A stretch of DNA of 24,669 bases from Bacteroidales bacterium (lineage in GTDB: Bacteria; Bacteroidota; Bacteroidia; Bacteroidales; ML635J-15): the NCBI GenBank assembly GCA_007130555.1, contig SLSH01000293.1, positions 1 to 24,669 of the forward strand, written 5' to 3'. The notes beneath the pieces were generated by a model. The model searched no databases. It had not been told where the DNA came from and was given only the letters and a program-made list of their open reading frames with translations. Each line of letters begins with the position of its first letter. Within the stretch, counting starts at the first letter, position 1. Of the stretch, positions 16,278 through 24,669 are shown piece by piece. Made by a program: the position numbers and the translations under genes.

Positions 16278-16319
16278 TTTTATGAAATATTTAACCATAA
16301 AAATCGTTTTTATGAAATA
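16278..16319. promoter_or_regulatory. Palindrome and direct repeats in the divergent EF-G2/flippase region
   Basis: CATAAAAA-TCG-TTTTTATG (16296-16314) is a perfect 8-bp-arm palindrome. It is overlapped by the second of two direct repeats of TTTTATGAAATA (16278-16289 and 16308-16319), spaced 30 bases apart, about three helical turns. The cluster lies upstream of the EF-G2 promoter and upstream of the flippase -7 box, as an operator or activator site would. In such AT-rich DNA chance is a real alternative. Confidence 0.35.
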
Positions 16320-16389
16320 ATTTAGTTGTTGTAATGTGCAAAGATTTTTAAATTCAATCTATTTATAAAAAAAGCGATTTTAAAAATAA

Positions 16390-16397
16390 TATCTTTG
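16390..16397 (+). promoter_or_regulatory. -7 promoter element for the flippase gene
   Basis: TATCTTTG followed by C is a full match to the -7 consensus TAnnTTTG. It would start transcription near 16404, about 16 bases before the TTG start at 16420. No TTG lies at the usual -33 distance, so an activator may be needed. The sequence GCAAAGAT at 16338-16345 is an inverted copy of the box at 16391-16398. Confidence 0.5.
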
Positions 16398-16419
16398 CAG
16401 ACTAATTAACAAGTCTATT

Positions 16420-17898
16420 TTGAAACGCAATTTTGTTATAAATCTGGCATTTTTACTTTTGCTTAATGTTCTGATTAAGCCCTTCTGGATTTTTGGAGTA
16501 GAAAGAACCGTACAAAATTTAGTTGGTGCCGAAGAGTTTGGATTTTATTTTTCATTACTTAATTTTTCTCTGTTGTTAAATATTATTCTTGATGTTGGAA
16601 TAACCAATTATAATAATCGCAACATTGCTCAAAATTCCTCGATTTTAAGTAAATATGTTTCAAATATAGTTTCATTAAAATTCTTATTAGCAGGCATTTA
16701 TGCTGTAATTACCTTATTTGCAGCGTTTATAATAGGATATGATAACAGGCAAATATTAATGTTGCTGGTTTTGATTTTTAATCAGTTTTTACTTTCATTT
16801 GTTTTGTATTTACGCTCAAATATCAGCGGATTACATTTATTTAAAACCGACAGCTTTTTATCTGTTTTAGACAGACTGCTGATGATAATTATTTGCAGTG
16901 TTTTAATATGGGGCAATGTTACAGACGAAATAATTAAGATAGAATGGTTTATTTTTGCTCAAACGGGAGCATATCTTCTAACGGCATTTGTGGCATTTAT
17001 AATGGTTTTATCAAAAGCATCATTCTTTAAACTTAAATTTAATTTTAAATTTTACAGAGTATTTCTGAAACAAAGTTTTCCTTATGCATTATTAATACTA
17101 TTAATGGTTTTTTATAACAGAATTGATTCGGTAATGCTGGAAAGATTGCTACCCAATGGTAAAGAACAGGCCGGTATATATGCCCAGGCATTCCGTATTC
17201 TTGAAGCAGCGTCAATGTTTGCTTATCTTTTTGCAGTACTTCTTTTACCAATGTTTGCCAGAATGCTTAAAAAGAAAGAATCTATAGAAGAATTATTAAA
17301 GCTATCAAGTTTATTAATATTGGTACCTGCATTTATTTTAACAATAAATTGCTTTTATTTTAATCAGGAAATAATGGACATAATGTATGTTGCTCATGTT
17401 GAAGAAAGTGCGATAGTGTTAAGCTTTCTGATTACAGGATTTATCGGGATTTGTATGACCTATATATTCGGCACATTGCTTACATCAAACGGAAATATGA
17501 GGCAACTAAACATAATGGCAACATGCGGAATGATTTTAAATATAGTTTTAAACCTGATTTTAATACAAAAATATCAGGTTGTTGGTTCTGCTGTCGCATC
17601 TATGATTACACAATTATTAACCGCCTTTAGTCAGATTATAATTGCAAAATATGTATTCAAAATTAAGTTCAATTTTAAATTAATTTTATCTTTTGCAGTA
17701 TTTATAATGTTTTATATATCAAGCACTTACTTTTTCAAGCTAAATATTGATAATTGGGTGTATTCATTTTTAATATCGGCAGTTTTCGGATTTGTTATTG
17801 CATTTGCAATAGGATTATTTAAAATTAAATTGTTATTTAAAATGCTTAAATCACCTTCGGAATTTATAAAAGATGAAGGAAAAATTTTAAAGTATTAA
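16420..17898 (+). CDS. Polysaccharide/lipid flippase of the MOP superfamily (Wzx/MVF-like)
   Basis: This 492-residue protein is almost entirely hydrophobic, with about 12-14 membrane segments. It begins KRNFVINLAFLLLLNVLIKPFW and continues VGAEEFGFYFSLLNFSLLLNIILDVGI, the usual first helices of polysaccharide-synthesis exporters. The segment FYNRIDSVMLERLLPNGKEQAGIYAQAFRILE is typical of the loop before the seventh helix in this family. Members flip lipid-linked sugar units across the inner membrane; the specific substrate is unknown and no sugar-polymer cluster surrounds the gene. The start is TTG: an in-frame stop lies at 16387-16389 and no ATG intervenes. It converges on pgi with only 10 bases between stops. 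Confidence 0.86.
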   Translation: MKRNFVINLAFLLLLNVLIKPFWIFGVERTVQNLVGAEEFGFYFSLLNFSLLLNIILDVGITNYNNRNIAQNSSILSKYVSNIVSLKFLLAGIYAVITLFAAFIIGYDNRQILMLLVLIFNQFLLSFVLYLRSNISGLHLFKTDSFLSVLDRLLMIIICSVLIWGNVTDEIIKIEWFIFAQTGAYLLTAFVAFIMVLSKASFFKLKFNFKFYRVFLKQSFPYALLILLMVFYNRIDSVMLERLLPNGKEQAGIYAQAFRILEAASMFAYLFAVLLLPMFARMLKKKESIEELLKLSSLLILVPAFILTINCFYFNQEIMDIMYVAHVEESAIVLSFLITGFIGICMTYIFGTLLTSNGNMRQLNIMATCGMILNIVLNLILIQKYQVVGSAVASMITQLLTAFSQIIIAKYVFKIKFNFKLILSFAVFIMFYISSTYFFKLNIDNWVYSFLISAVFGFVIAFAIGLFKIKLLFKMLKSPSEFIKDEGKILKY

Positions 17899-17908
17899 GG
17901 TCTGGAAA

Positions 17909-19180
17909 CTATTTCCCTTTTAATAATCTAAACATATTTTTTTTATAATCCTCTACTCCGGGTTGGTCAAAAGGATTAACGCCAAGCATATATGCACTTG
18001 TTCCGCAGGCAATTTGGAAAAAATAAATAAGATATCCTATATGATACTCGTTAATCTCAGGTATTTCAAGCCAGATATTAGGAACTTTTCCGTCAACATG
18101 AGCCATCATAGTTGCTTCGGCAGCTTTCCGGTTTACAAACTCCATATCTTTACCTGTCAGATAATTAAAATTATCAAAATTTGTTTCATTATCAGTAATA
18201 GTAAGTTTGCTATGATTTTTGGTAACATATAAAACCGTCTCAAATAAAATTCTTTCGCCTTGTTGTATATATTGTCCCAGTGAGTGTAAATCGGTGGTAA
18301 AAGAAACCGAAACGGGAAATATTCCTTTTAATTCTTTCCCTTCGCTTTCTCCAAAAAGTTGTTTCCACCATTCTGTTAGATAGTAAAATCGCGGGTCATA
18401 ATTTACCATGGCTTCAATTTTGTATCCGTTTGCATAAAGATAATTTCTAACGGCAGCATACTGTACGGCAGGATTTTCGGGAGAGTTTTCGGTACATTTC
18501 TTTTTAGAATCCAAAGCCCCGATTAATAATTGTTTAATATCGTATCCTGCAACAGCTATTGGTAACAATCCGACAGCAGACAATACCGAATACCGCCCTC
18601 CGATATCATCATCAATAATAAAGCTTTCGAATTTTTCGGTGTTTACCAACTGTCTCAAAGCTCCTTTTTCTGCATCGGTAATAACTATGATTCTTTTTTG
18701 AATTATGTTTTTCGGAAATTGTTTTTTCATTAAATCATATAATAACCTAAAAGCAATAGCGGGTTCGGTAGTTGTACCGGATTTTGAAATTACTACAATG
18801 CCAAATTCTTTATTTTTCAGATAATCAATTAGTTCAGTATGATAATCTGCCGATAAATTATGTCCGGCAAATAAAATTTTTGGCTTTGATTTTTTAAATT
18901 GGGGCTTTAATGCTTCAATAATTGCTCTTGCTCCCAAATAAGAACCTCCTGTGCCGATTATTACAACCGCATCTAATTTTTTAAAAGATTCTGTAGCGCT
19001 AATAATTTTTTTATATTCATTTTCAAGCATCTTTTCGGGCAAATCAATCCACCCTAAAAAATCATTGCCCTTACCTTTTCCGTTAAGTAAAACTTCCAGT
19101 TTATTCAATGCATTATTACATTTCGCGTCAAATAGTTTTTGACTGATAAAATTTTGTGTTCCCGATAGATTTAAATTCAT
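17909..19180 (-). CDS. pgi: Glucose-6-phosphate isomerase
   Basis: This protein has 423 residues from the ATG at 19180. It interconverts glucose-6-phosphate and fructose-6-phosphate in glycolysis and gluconeogenesis, in the cytoplasm. Clear motifs are IGTGGSYLGARA (75-86), SKSGTTTEPA (132-141, the phosphate-binding SIS loop), signature 1 DDDIGGRYSVLSAVG (190-204), the catalytic Glu309 in QQGER, and signature 2 GVNPFDQPGVEDYK (400-413) with the catalytic Lys. The length fits the short bacterial form rather than the E. coli-type 550-residue enzyme. An in-frame TTG eight codons upstream (19204) would lengthen the protein, but the ATG fits better. The gene is divergent from the lamin-tail gene, with a hairpin element between them. 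Confidence 0.95.
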   Translation of the reverse strand: MNLNLSGTQNFISQKLFDAKCNNALNKLEVLLNGKGKGNDFLGWIDLPEKMLENEYKKIISATESFKKLDAVVIIGTGGSYLGARAIIEALKPQFKKSKPKILFAGHNLSADYHTELIDYLKNKEFGIVVISKSGTTTEPAIAFRLLYDLMKKQFPKNIIQKRIIVITDAEKGALRQLVNTEKFESFIIDDDIGGRYSVLSAVGLLPIAVAGYDIKQLLIGALDSKKKCTENSPENPAVQYAAVRNYLYANGYKIEAMVNYDPRFYYLTEWWKQLFGESEGKELKGIFPVSVSFTTDLHSLGQYIQQGERILFETVLYVTKNHSKLTITDNETNFDNFNYLTGKDMEFVNRKAAEATMMAHVDGKVPNIWLEIPEINEYHIGYLIYFFQIACGTSAYMLGVNPFDQPGVEDYKKNMFRLLKGK

Positions 19181-19253
19181 ATTTTTAAAAATATTAAATA
19201 TCAAAAAATTAAACGAAAATACAAAAAATATTCAAATTATAAAATTATTTTTT

Positions 19254-19390
19254 TTATAGTACATGACAAAACTTTTTTTTATCAACAACAGTTTCCGACC
19301 TCTTTCGCAAAGAAAATTGTTATACCCCAATGTAATTGCTTGGTACATTTAAAAAATCTGCAAAAAGAGGTCGGAACTGTTGTGCTATAA
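19254..19390. mobile_element. Second, unrelated MITE-like hairpin element (about 137 bp)
   Basis: CAACAGTTTCCGACCTCTTT (19286-19305) is inverted at 19364-19382 with a single bulged base. Outside these arms, TTATAGTACA (19254-19263) matches the reverse complement of TGTGCTATAA (19381-19390) at 9 of 10 positions, suggesting terminal inverted repeats. The inner loop of about 58 bases has no open frame. The GC-containing arms stand out against the AT-rich surroundings. The rest of the 332-base gap between pgi and the lamin-tail gene (19181-19512) holds no gene and no full -33/-7 promoter that I can recognise. The element lies between two divergent genes and is therefore upstream of both. Confidence 0.6.
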
Positions 19391-19512
19391 TTTTTTAGAT
19401 TTTATTCTTTCATAAAAATAATATTTAGTAACAATAATATTATTTTTTTAAATTTATTTTGTAGATTTACATTTTAATTTGTATTTATCTGTACAGTTTA
19501 AAAATTGTTTAT

Positions 19513-22500
19513 ATGATACGCACATTAGTATTTATATTGTTATTGCCTTTATATTCATTCGCACAATTTACGGATAATTTTAGCAATGGTAATTTTACAG
19601 AAAATCCCGAATGGACAGGAGATATAGAAAATTTTATTGTAAACGAAGATTTTGAATTACAATTATATGACACTGCAAAAATATCTCCGTCATATTTAGT
19701 AACTCAAAACGAGGCTGTTTATGATGCCGAATGGGAGTTTTTGGTCAGATATGGATTTAATCCGTCTTCGGCAAATTATGCGAATGTTTATTTGGTTTCC
19801 AACACAAATAATTTAAATAATCCACTTAACGGTTATTATATTATGCTCGGTAATACCAGTCGTAATGTTAGTTTATACAGACAAGACGGTTCTTCTGCCA
19901 CTAAAATTATTGACGGCACGGAAAACCGTCTTAATACATTGCAAGTTAATGTAAGAGTAAAAGTTACCAGAGATTTTGACGGAAACTGGACTCTTATGTC
20001 TGATACTCTTGGAGGGACAGATTATTATAATGAAGGAAATGTTTTTGATGATACATACTACAGGTCTGATTATTTCGGAATAAAATGTGTTTATTCTACA
20101 ACCAGATGGGATAAGTTTTATTTTGATGATTTTATTGTTTCGGGAGAACCATATATTGATTCTATTCCGCCTGAGTTTTTATCGTATCAGATTATTGACA
20201 ATAAAAATATTATTTTGGAATTTAACGAAAAGCTGCAAGAAGAAAGTGCTCTTAATACCGGAAATTATATAATAAATAATAATATAGGTAATCCTGTTCA
20301 GGTTAATTTTTATGATGAAAATAATTCTTCGGTACTTTTAGAATTTGAAAATCCTCTTCAATCACCCGAAAACTATATTTTACAATATCAAAATATCAGT
20401 GATATCGCAGGAAATATTGCCCCTGAAGGGTTTGTTAATTTTTTATATCTGGAAATAGTACCGGGAATGATTGTAATTAACGAAATTATGAGAGATGCAA
20501 CTCCTGTTGTCGGATTACCGTCCGGAAACTATGTTGAACTTTATAATACAACAGATTTTGAAATTGATATTACAAACTGGGTTTATGAAATCGGTATTTT
20601 TTCAAGGACATTTCCTCAGCACATTATGGCTCCGGGCGAATATTTAATTCTTTGTGCAGAAGAACATGCAGAAGATTATTCAGAATACGGAGAAGTAATG
20701 TCGTTTGAAAGTTTTCCTGCAATGAATAATCAGGGGCAAACCATTACAATTTTTGATGAAAACGAAAATATAATAGATAAGGTTACTTATTCCGAATTAT
20801 GGTATGATGAAACATGGAAACGTGGGGGCGGCTGGTCTTTAGAAAAAATTGACCCCAATAATCATTGCAGTACTTTTGAAAACTGGACAGCCTCAATTGA
20901 CCCTAATGGAGGAACTCCGGGGGCAATTAATTCAGTTGATGCTCCAAATCTTGACACAATCCCTCCGGTAGTTGAGATGTTACAAATTACCGCTGCCAAC
21001 GAAATTACTGTTTATTTTTCTGAACGCGTTGTTGCTGAAGACATTGTAGATATATCAAATTATGAAGTTATACCGCAATTTGGAAATCCAATTAATATTA
21101 TTGAAGGTGATAATAATAGAGCAATACTTCAATTCCCGGTCGCTTTTACTCCAAATACCGAATATTCTCTGATAGTACAAAATATTCGTGATTTATGTGA
21201 TAATATACTTGAATATCAAGAATTAGAATTTGTAGTATTTTATCCCGAACCCTTAGATGTCATAATAACTGAAATTATGCCTAAGCCTGCTCCGGTTGTT
21301 AAACTTCCTGATGCAGAATATGTAGAACTTTATAATAGAACAGATTATGATATTGATTTAACAGACTGGATTTTTACAGCATCAACAACTTCCCGGAAAC
21401 TGCCTTACAGCAAAATCAAAGCAAAATCTTATGTTATTCTATGCCACGAAAATAAAGAACATCTGTTCAGCGGGTTTAATAATGTTATAGGAGTTCCCGG
21501 ATTTCCCTATCTTGCAAATACCGGGACAACATTATCCTTGCAATTTAAAAACGAAAATTACATACATACCGTAACATACACAGATAACTGGGTTACCGAA
21601 AATTTTAAAAAAGAAGGAGGTTGGTCTTTAGAAATGATTGATACAGATAATCCCTGTGGAGAAGAAAGAAACTGGAGAGAATCTGTTGATAGCAGAGGAG
21701 GTACGCCCGGCGAAGTTAATTCCGTTGCCGCAAATAATCCCGATTTTACGCCCCCTTACCCGATTGCTGCTGAAGCAGTTGCTCCCGATACTGTAATTGT
21801 TTGGTTTAATGAAATATTACTGAAAGAGTTTGTTGAAAATATCGAAAATTTTAGTGTTAATGGTTTTGGAAATCCGGAATGGATTAGTGCAAAAGCTCCG
21901 AGATTTTCGGAAATTAAAATGAAATTTAATGCAGATTTTGAAGTAGGAAAAGTATATTATCTTGATATTTTAAATAATATTAAAGATTGTAGTGGAAATA
22001 CGGTTGAAGCGAATATATCAATCAGATTCGGATTACCCGATTCGGTAGTAAAAGGAGATTTAGTAATAAATGAAATACTTTTTAATGCTCCCACCGGAGC
22101 AAGTAAATTTGTTGAAATTTATAATAATTCGGACAGACTTCTAGATTTGAAAAAACTTTGGATTAGTAATAGAAACAGCGACGGAGAAATTGCAAATTCA
22201 AGAGCAATAAGTGATAAGAGCAGATTAGTATTGCCAGGAGAATATTGTGTAATAACAACCGACAACCAAAGCATTATTGACCACTATTTTGTGATGAATA
22301 TAGATGCCATGTTTGAAGCTACAAGTTTACCGTCATTCCCTATAAGAGAAGGAACGGTAATTATTTCAGACAGATATTTTAATATAATTGATGAAGTTTC
22401 ATATAATCAGAATCAACATTATCGTCTGTTGGGAGATGTAAAAGGAGTTTCACTTGAAAGGATTAATTATGACAGACCTAGCTCTGACCCCGGAAATTGG

Positions 22501-22896
22501 CATTCCGCTGCACAATCAGTAGGCTTTGCTACTCCGGGATATAAGAATTCGCAATATATTGATAATGTTGAAGCAGAATCAAGCATAAAAGTATATCCCG
22601 AAGTTTTTTCTCCAAACAATGACGGATATGACGATATACTTAATATCGCATATAAATTTGATGAACCCGGATATACAGTTACAATGGCAGTTTACAGCTC
22701 AAACGGGAGATTTATAACTTACATTGCACAAAATGAACTTGTTGGTACAGAAGGGTATTTCTATTGGGGCGGCTTTGATAATAAAGACATACTATGTCCA
22801 ATAGGAATATATATCCTCTATGCAGAAATGTTCAGCTTATCGGGAAATAAAAAAACAGAAAAACATGTCTTTGTTCTAAGCAAAAAAAGATATTAA
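19513..22896 (+). CDS. Secreted multidomain protein with three lamin-tail domains and a FlgD-like C-terminus
   Basis: This 1127-residue protein has a signal peptide cleaved near SFA-Q (residue 17). An N-terminal beta-sandwich-like region (about 18-215) precedes three alternating units of an Ig-like domain, starting around residues 216, 477 and 743 (each opening with PP and containing VxFNE-type strands), and a lamin-tail domain, starting around residues 319, 582 and 847. The lamin-tail domains open with INEIM, ITEIM and INEIL, carry (Y/F)VE(L/I)YN, and the first two end in GGTPG. The C-terminus (about 1026-1127) starts VFSPNNDGYDD and ends with a GIYILYAE strand and basic residues, like the FlgD-type or type IX secretion-associated C-terminal domains of Bacteroidota. 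It is probably exported and surface-bound or released. Its ligand or enzymatic role, if any, is not visible. Confidence 0.82.
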   Translation: MIRTLVFILLLPLYSFAQFTDNFSNGNFTENPEWTGDIENFIVNEDFELQLYDTAKISPSYLVTQNEAVYDAEWEFLVRYGFNPSSANYANVYLVSNTNNLNNPLNGYYIMLGNTSRNVSLYRQDGSSATKIIDGTENRLNTLQVNVRVKVTRDFDGNWTLMSDTLGGTDYYNEGNVFDDTYYRSDYFGIKCVYSTTRWDKFYFDDFIVSGEPYIDSIPPEFLSYQIIDNKNIILEFNEKLQEESALNTGNYIINNNIGNPVQVNFYDENNSSVLLEFENPLQSPENYILQYQNISDIAGNIAPEGFVNFLYLEIVPGMIVINEIMRDATPVVGLPSGNYVELYNTTDFEIDITNWVYEIGIFSRTFPQHIMAPGEYLILCAEEHAEDYSEYGEVMSFESFPAMNNQGQTITIFDENENIIDKVTYSELWYDETWKRGGGWSLEKIDPNNHCSTFENWTASIDPNGGTPGAINSVDAPNLDTIPPVVEMLQITAANEITVYFSERVVAEDIVDISNYEVIPQFGNPINIIEGDNNRAILQFPVAFTPNTEYSLIVQNIRDLCDNILEYQELEFVVFYPEPLDVIITEIMPKPAPVVKLPDAEYVELYNRTDYDIDLTDWIFTASTTSRKLPYSKIKAKSYVILCHENKEHLFSGFNNVIGVPGFPYLANTGTTLSLQFKNENYIHTVTYTDNWVTENFKKEGGWSLEMIDTDNPCGEERNWRESVDSRGGTPGEVNSVAANNPDFTPPYPIAAEAVAPDTVIVWFNEILLKEFVENIENFSVNGFGNPEWISAKAPRFSEIKMKFNADFEVGKVYYLDILNNIKDCSGNTVEANISIRFGLPDSVVKGDLVINEILFNAPTGASKFVEIYNNSDRLLDLKKLWISNRNSDGEIANSRAISDKSRLVLPGEYCVITTDNQSIIDHYFVMNIDAMFEATSLPSFPIREGTVIISDRYFNIIDEVSYNQNQHYRLLGDVKGVSLERINYDRPSSDPGNWHSAAQSVGFATPGYKNSQYIDNVEAESSIKVYPEVFSPNNDGYDDILNIAYKFDEPGYTVTMAVYSSNGRFITYIAQNELVGTEGYFYWGGFDNKDILCPIGIYILYAEMFSLSGNKKTEKHVFVLSKKRY

Positions 22897-22915
22897 AAGA
22901 TATTTAAGAATAATT

Positions 22916-23680
22916 ATGAATAAAACATTGAAAGAATTTGAAAGACTTTTGGACATAATGGACAAGTTGAGAGAAAAATGTCCGTGGGATAGCAAACAAG
23001 ACAACGAAAGCTTACGTACTCTTACTATAGAAGAAACTTATGAACTTGCAGACGCAATTCTTGAAAATAACAATAAAGATATTTGCGGGGAACTCGGAGA
23101 CTTATTGTTACATATCGTGTTTTATGCAAAAATAGGAGAAGAAAAAAAAGAATTTAATATGTATGATGTTATAAAAAAAATTAATGAAAAGTTGATTTAC
23201 AGACATCCGCATATTTTCAAAAATCTTAAAGTAAAAGATTCCAAAGAAGTTGAGGAAAACTGGGAAAATCTTAAAATAAAAGAAGGAAAAAAAGTTCTTG
23301 AAGGAATTCCCAAATCAATGCCCGCAATGATAAAAGCTCTTCGTATTCAGGATAAAGTTCGTGGAGTGGGTTTTGACTGGGAGAATAAAGAACAGGTGTG
23401 GGGAAAATTCATGGAAGAATATAATGAACTGATGTCGGAAATAAAACAAACAAACAATCCGAAAATTGAAAATGAATTCGGAGACCTGTTTTTTTCATTA
23501 ATTAATGCTGCAAGACTTTATGGGATAAATCCTGAAAACGCTTTGGAAAAGACAAATAGAAAATTTATATCTAGGTTTAACTATCTTGAAAGCAAAACAA
23601 TATCCAAAGGTAATAATCTTAAAAATATGAGCCTGGATTGTATGAATAAAATATGGGAAGACGCTAAGGATAAAGAGTAA
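22916..23680 (+). CDS. mazG: Nucleoside triphosphate pyrophosphohydrolase MazG
   Basis: This 254-residue protein hydrolyses (d)NTPs to the monophosphate and pyrophosphate, cleansing the nucleotide pool. Two tandem MazG domains are visible. The first has CPWD (22-25) and the magnesium-binding set Glu39, Glu40, Glu43 with Glu59 and Asp62 (GELGDLL). The second repeats this with Glu167, Glu168, Glu171 and Glu187, Asp190 (ENEFGDLFF). The linker RHPHIF and EENWENLK is typical. Full length and intact motifs indicate an active housekeeping enzyme of the E. coli MazG type, not the single-domain phage form. It begins 19 bases after the lamin-tail gene. Confidence 0.95.
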   Translation: MNKTLKEFERLLDIMDKLREKCPWDSKQDNESLRTLTIEETYELADAILENNNKDICGELGDLLLHIVFYAKIGEEKKEFNMYDVIKKINEKLIYRHPHIFKNLKVKDSKEVEENWENLKIKEGKKVLEGIPKSMPAMIKALRIQDKVRGVGFDWENKEQVWGKFMEEYNELMSEIKQTNNPKIENEFGDLFFSLINAARLYGINPENALEKTNRKFISRFNYLESKTISKGNNLKNMSLDCMNKIWEDAKDKE

Positions 23681-23747
23681 TTCGGAAAAAGATTTTTTAT
23701 TTAATACGGCTTTTTTTATGTAAGTATGATTTAATTTTTTAGAACAC

Positions 23748-24669
23748 GTGCACGTCTTTATAAGTGATAATATTTACACGAATTTAATTTTTGCAATATT
23801 TATTGTAAGCTTAATAATACAGCTTTATTTTTATGTCTTTATTTACTCAAAGACATTGATTTATAAGAATAAAAAAAACAATTCAAGTATAATCATTCCC
23901 GTTTCTGTCATTATTGCCGCTAAAAATGAAGAAAAAAAGCTTAAAAAAAATCTTATAAAAATTTTAGAACAAAACTATCAAAACTTTGAAGTTATTGTTA
24001 TTAATGATGCCTCAACAGACAATACAGCAGAAATATTAAAAGAATATCAAAGAAATTTTCCCATATTAAAAATTATTTCACTTGAAGAGTCTCTCGGAAA
24101 AAAAAATGCTCTTACTCAAGGCATAAAACAGGCAAAAAATCAATATCTTTTATTTATTGATGCAGACTGCTACCCTGTTTCTAAAGACTGGATAAATCTT
24201 ATGGTATCAGGATTTAATGAGAAAAAAGAAATTGTTTTGGCTTATGGGGGTTATAAAAAAGAAAAAGGATTTTTAAATAATTTTATTTGTTATGACAGCT
24301 TTTTTATTAGTCTGCAATATTTTGGAGCCGCACTTATAGGCAAAGCATATATGGGAGTAGGCAGAAATATGGCATATAAAAAAGATTTATGGTATAAATG
24401 TAGCGGATATAAAGAGCATCAACATATTTTATCGGGAGATGATGATTTATTTGTAATTTCTGCGGCAAACAAAAATAATGTTGAAGTAATTATTCATCCG
24501 GATGCAAAAACATTATCGGAAACCAAATCAAAATTTAAGGATTTTTGTAATCAAAAATGCAGACATTTTACTACTATTAAAAATTATAGGACAAAAGATT
24601 TATTTTTTTCGGGAGGCGAACTTATATCCAGAACCATATTTTATTTTACTTTTTTATTGCTTTTATTTA
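23748..24669 (+). CDS. Family 2 glycosyltransferase, 5' part (runs off the window)
   Basis: An open frame runs from a TGA at 23727 to the window end with no ATG upstream of the catalytic core. GTG at 23748 is the best start, giving 307 complete codons so far. A hydrophobic N-terminal segment (about residues 9-34) precedes a GT-A domain: VIIAAKNEE (54-62), NDAS with Asp87, the metal-binding DAD at 138-140, a GRNMAY acceptor-loop motif, GDDD around 231-233 as the likely catalytic acid region, and Q269-x-x-R272-H273 in the Q-x-x-R-W position. Another hydrophobic segment starts at the window end. This build is that of membrane-bound processive or lipid-directed transferases. The sugar and acceptor are unknown. 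It follows mazG by 67 bases on the same strand. Confidence 0.85.
   Translation, partial: MHVFISDNIYTNLIFAIFIVSLIIQLYFYVFIYSKTLIYKNKKNNSSIIIPVSVIIAAKNEEKKLKKNLIKILEQNYQNFEVIVINDASTDNTAEILKEYQRNFPILKIISLEESLGKKNALTQGIKQAKNQYLLFIDADCYPVSKDWINLMVSGFNEKKEIVLAYGGYKKEKGFLNNFICYDSFFISLQYFGAALIGKAYMGVGRNMAYKKDLWYKCSGYKEHQHILSGDDDLFVISAANKNNVEVIIHPDAKTLSETKSKFKDFCNQKCRHFTTIKNYRTKDLFFSGGELISRTIFYFTFLLLLF

Noticed and set aside
17045..17251. 68-residue frame antisense to the flippase
   Set aside because: It is a shadow of a membrane-protein gene with no recognisable feature.
19391..19512. Promoter for the lamin-tail gene
   Set aside because: Near matches such as TTAATTTG (19474-19481) lack the leading TA and have no TTTG at proper spacing, so no site is called.
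1..24669. CRISPR arrays, tRNA or rRNA genes, phage genes, defence systems
   Set aside because: None was seen. There are no regularly spaced direct repeats beyond the GGSS coding repeat, no tRNA-like cloverleaf was noticed, and every long frame matches a housekeeping or envelope family.

Overview
The window is low-GC DNA from a member of the Bacteroidota, probably an uncultured Bacteroidales- or Flavobacteriales-like lineage. The evidence is a 286-residue primary sigma factor without region 1.1, the gene order DUF4271-hemD-rnpA-S41 peptidase, a FadL/OmpP1-type barrel, lipocalin-like lipoproteins, a large AsmA-like protein, a lamin-tail/FlgD-like secreted protein, and promoters of the TTTG / TAnnTTTG type. 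Almost everything is core or housekeeping content. I see no phage, CRISPR, toxin-antitoxin or biosynthetic cluster, and no tRNA or rRNA gene.

Layout. (1) 1-3030, plus strand: the 3' end of a Ser/Gly/Arg-rich protein, an outer-membrane FadL-like barrel, and the primary sigma factor. (2) 3031-3250: a 220-bp MITE-like element with perfect 21-bp terminal inverted repeats, lying exactly between two convergent genes. (3) 3248-4475, minus strand: a two-gene unit of an MBL-fold hydrolase and a small lipoprotein. (4) 4591-13910, plus strand: a long co-directional run of a membrane-anchored coiled-coil protein, DUF4271, hemD, rnpA, an S41 protease, trpS, a small lipoprotein and an AsmA-like protein. 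(5) 13939-14008: a second, one-ended copy of the element, again between convergent genes. (6) 14006-16156, minus strand: an EF-G2-type elongation-factor paralogue with degenerate GTPase motifs. (7) 16157-16419: a divergent regulatory region. (8) 16420-17898: a MOP-superfamily flippase, convergent with pgi (17909-19180, minus). (9) 19181-19512: a divergent intergenic region holding a second, unrelated hairpin element. (10) 19513-24669, plus strand: a lamin-tail protein, mazG, and the 5' part of a family 2 glycosyltransferase that starts at GTG.

Functionally the window combines transcription and translation genes (rpoD, rnpA, trpS, EF-G2), tetrapyrrole synthesis (hemD), central carbon metabolism (pgi), nucleotide-pool cleaning (mazG) and envelope functions (FadL-like barrel, AsmA-like protein, lipoproteins, S41 protease, flippase, glycosyltransferase, secreted lamin-tail protein).

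No clearly new system is evident. The three observations most worth following are: the repeat family whose ends coincide with the stop codons of all three flanking genes at the ends that can be checked; the EF-G paralogue that has lost the catalytic His and the NKxD Asn/Lys; and the palindrome-rich divergent region that controls it.
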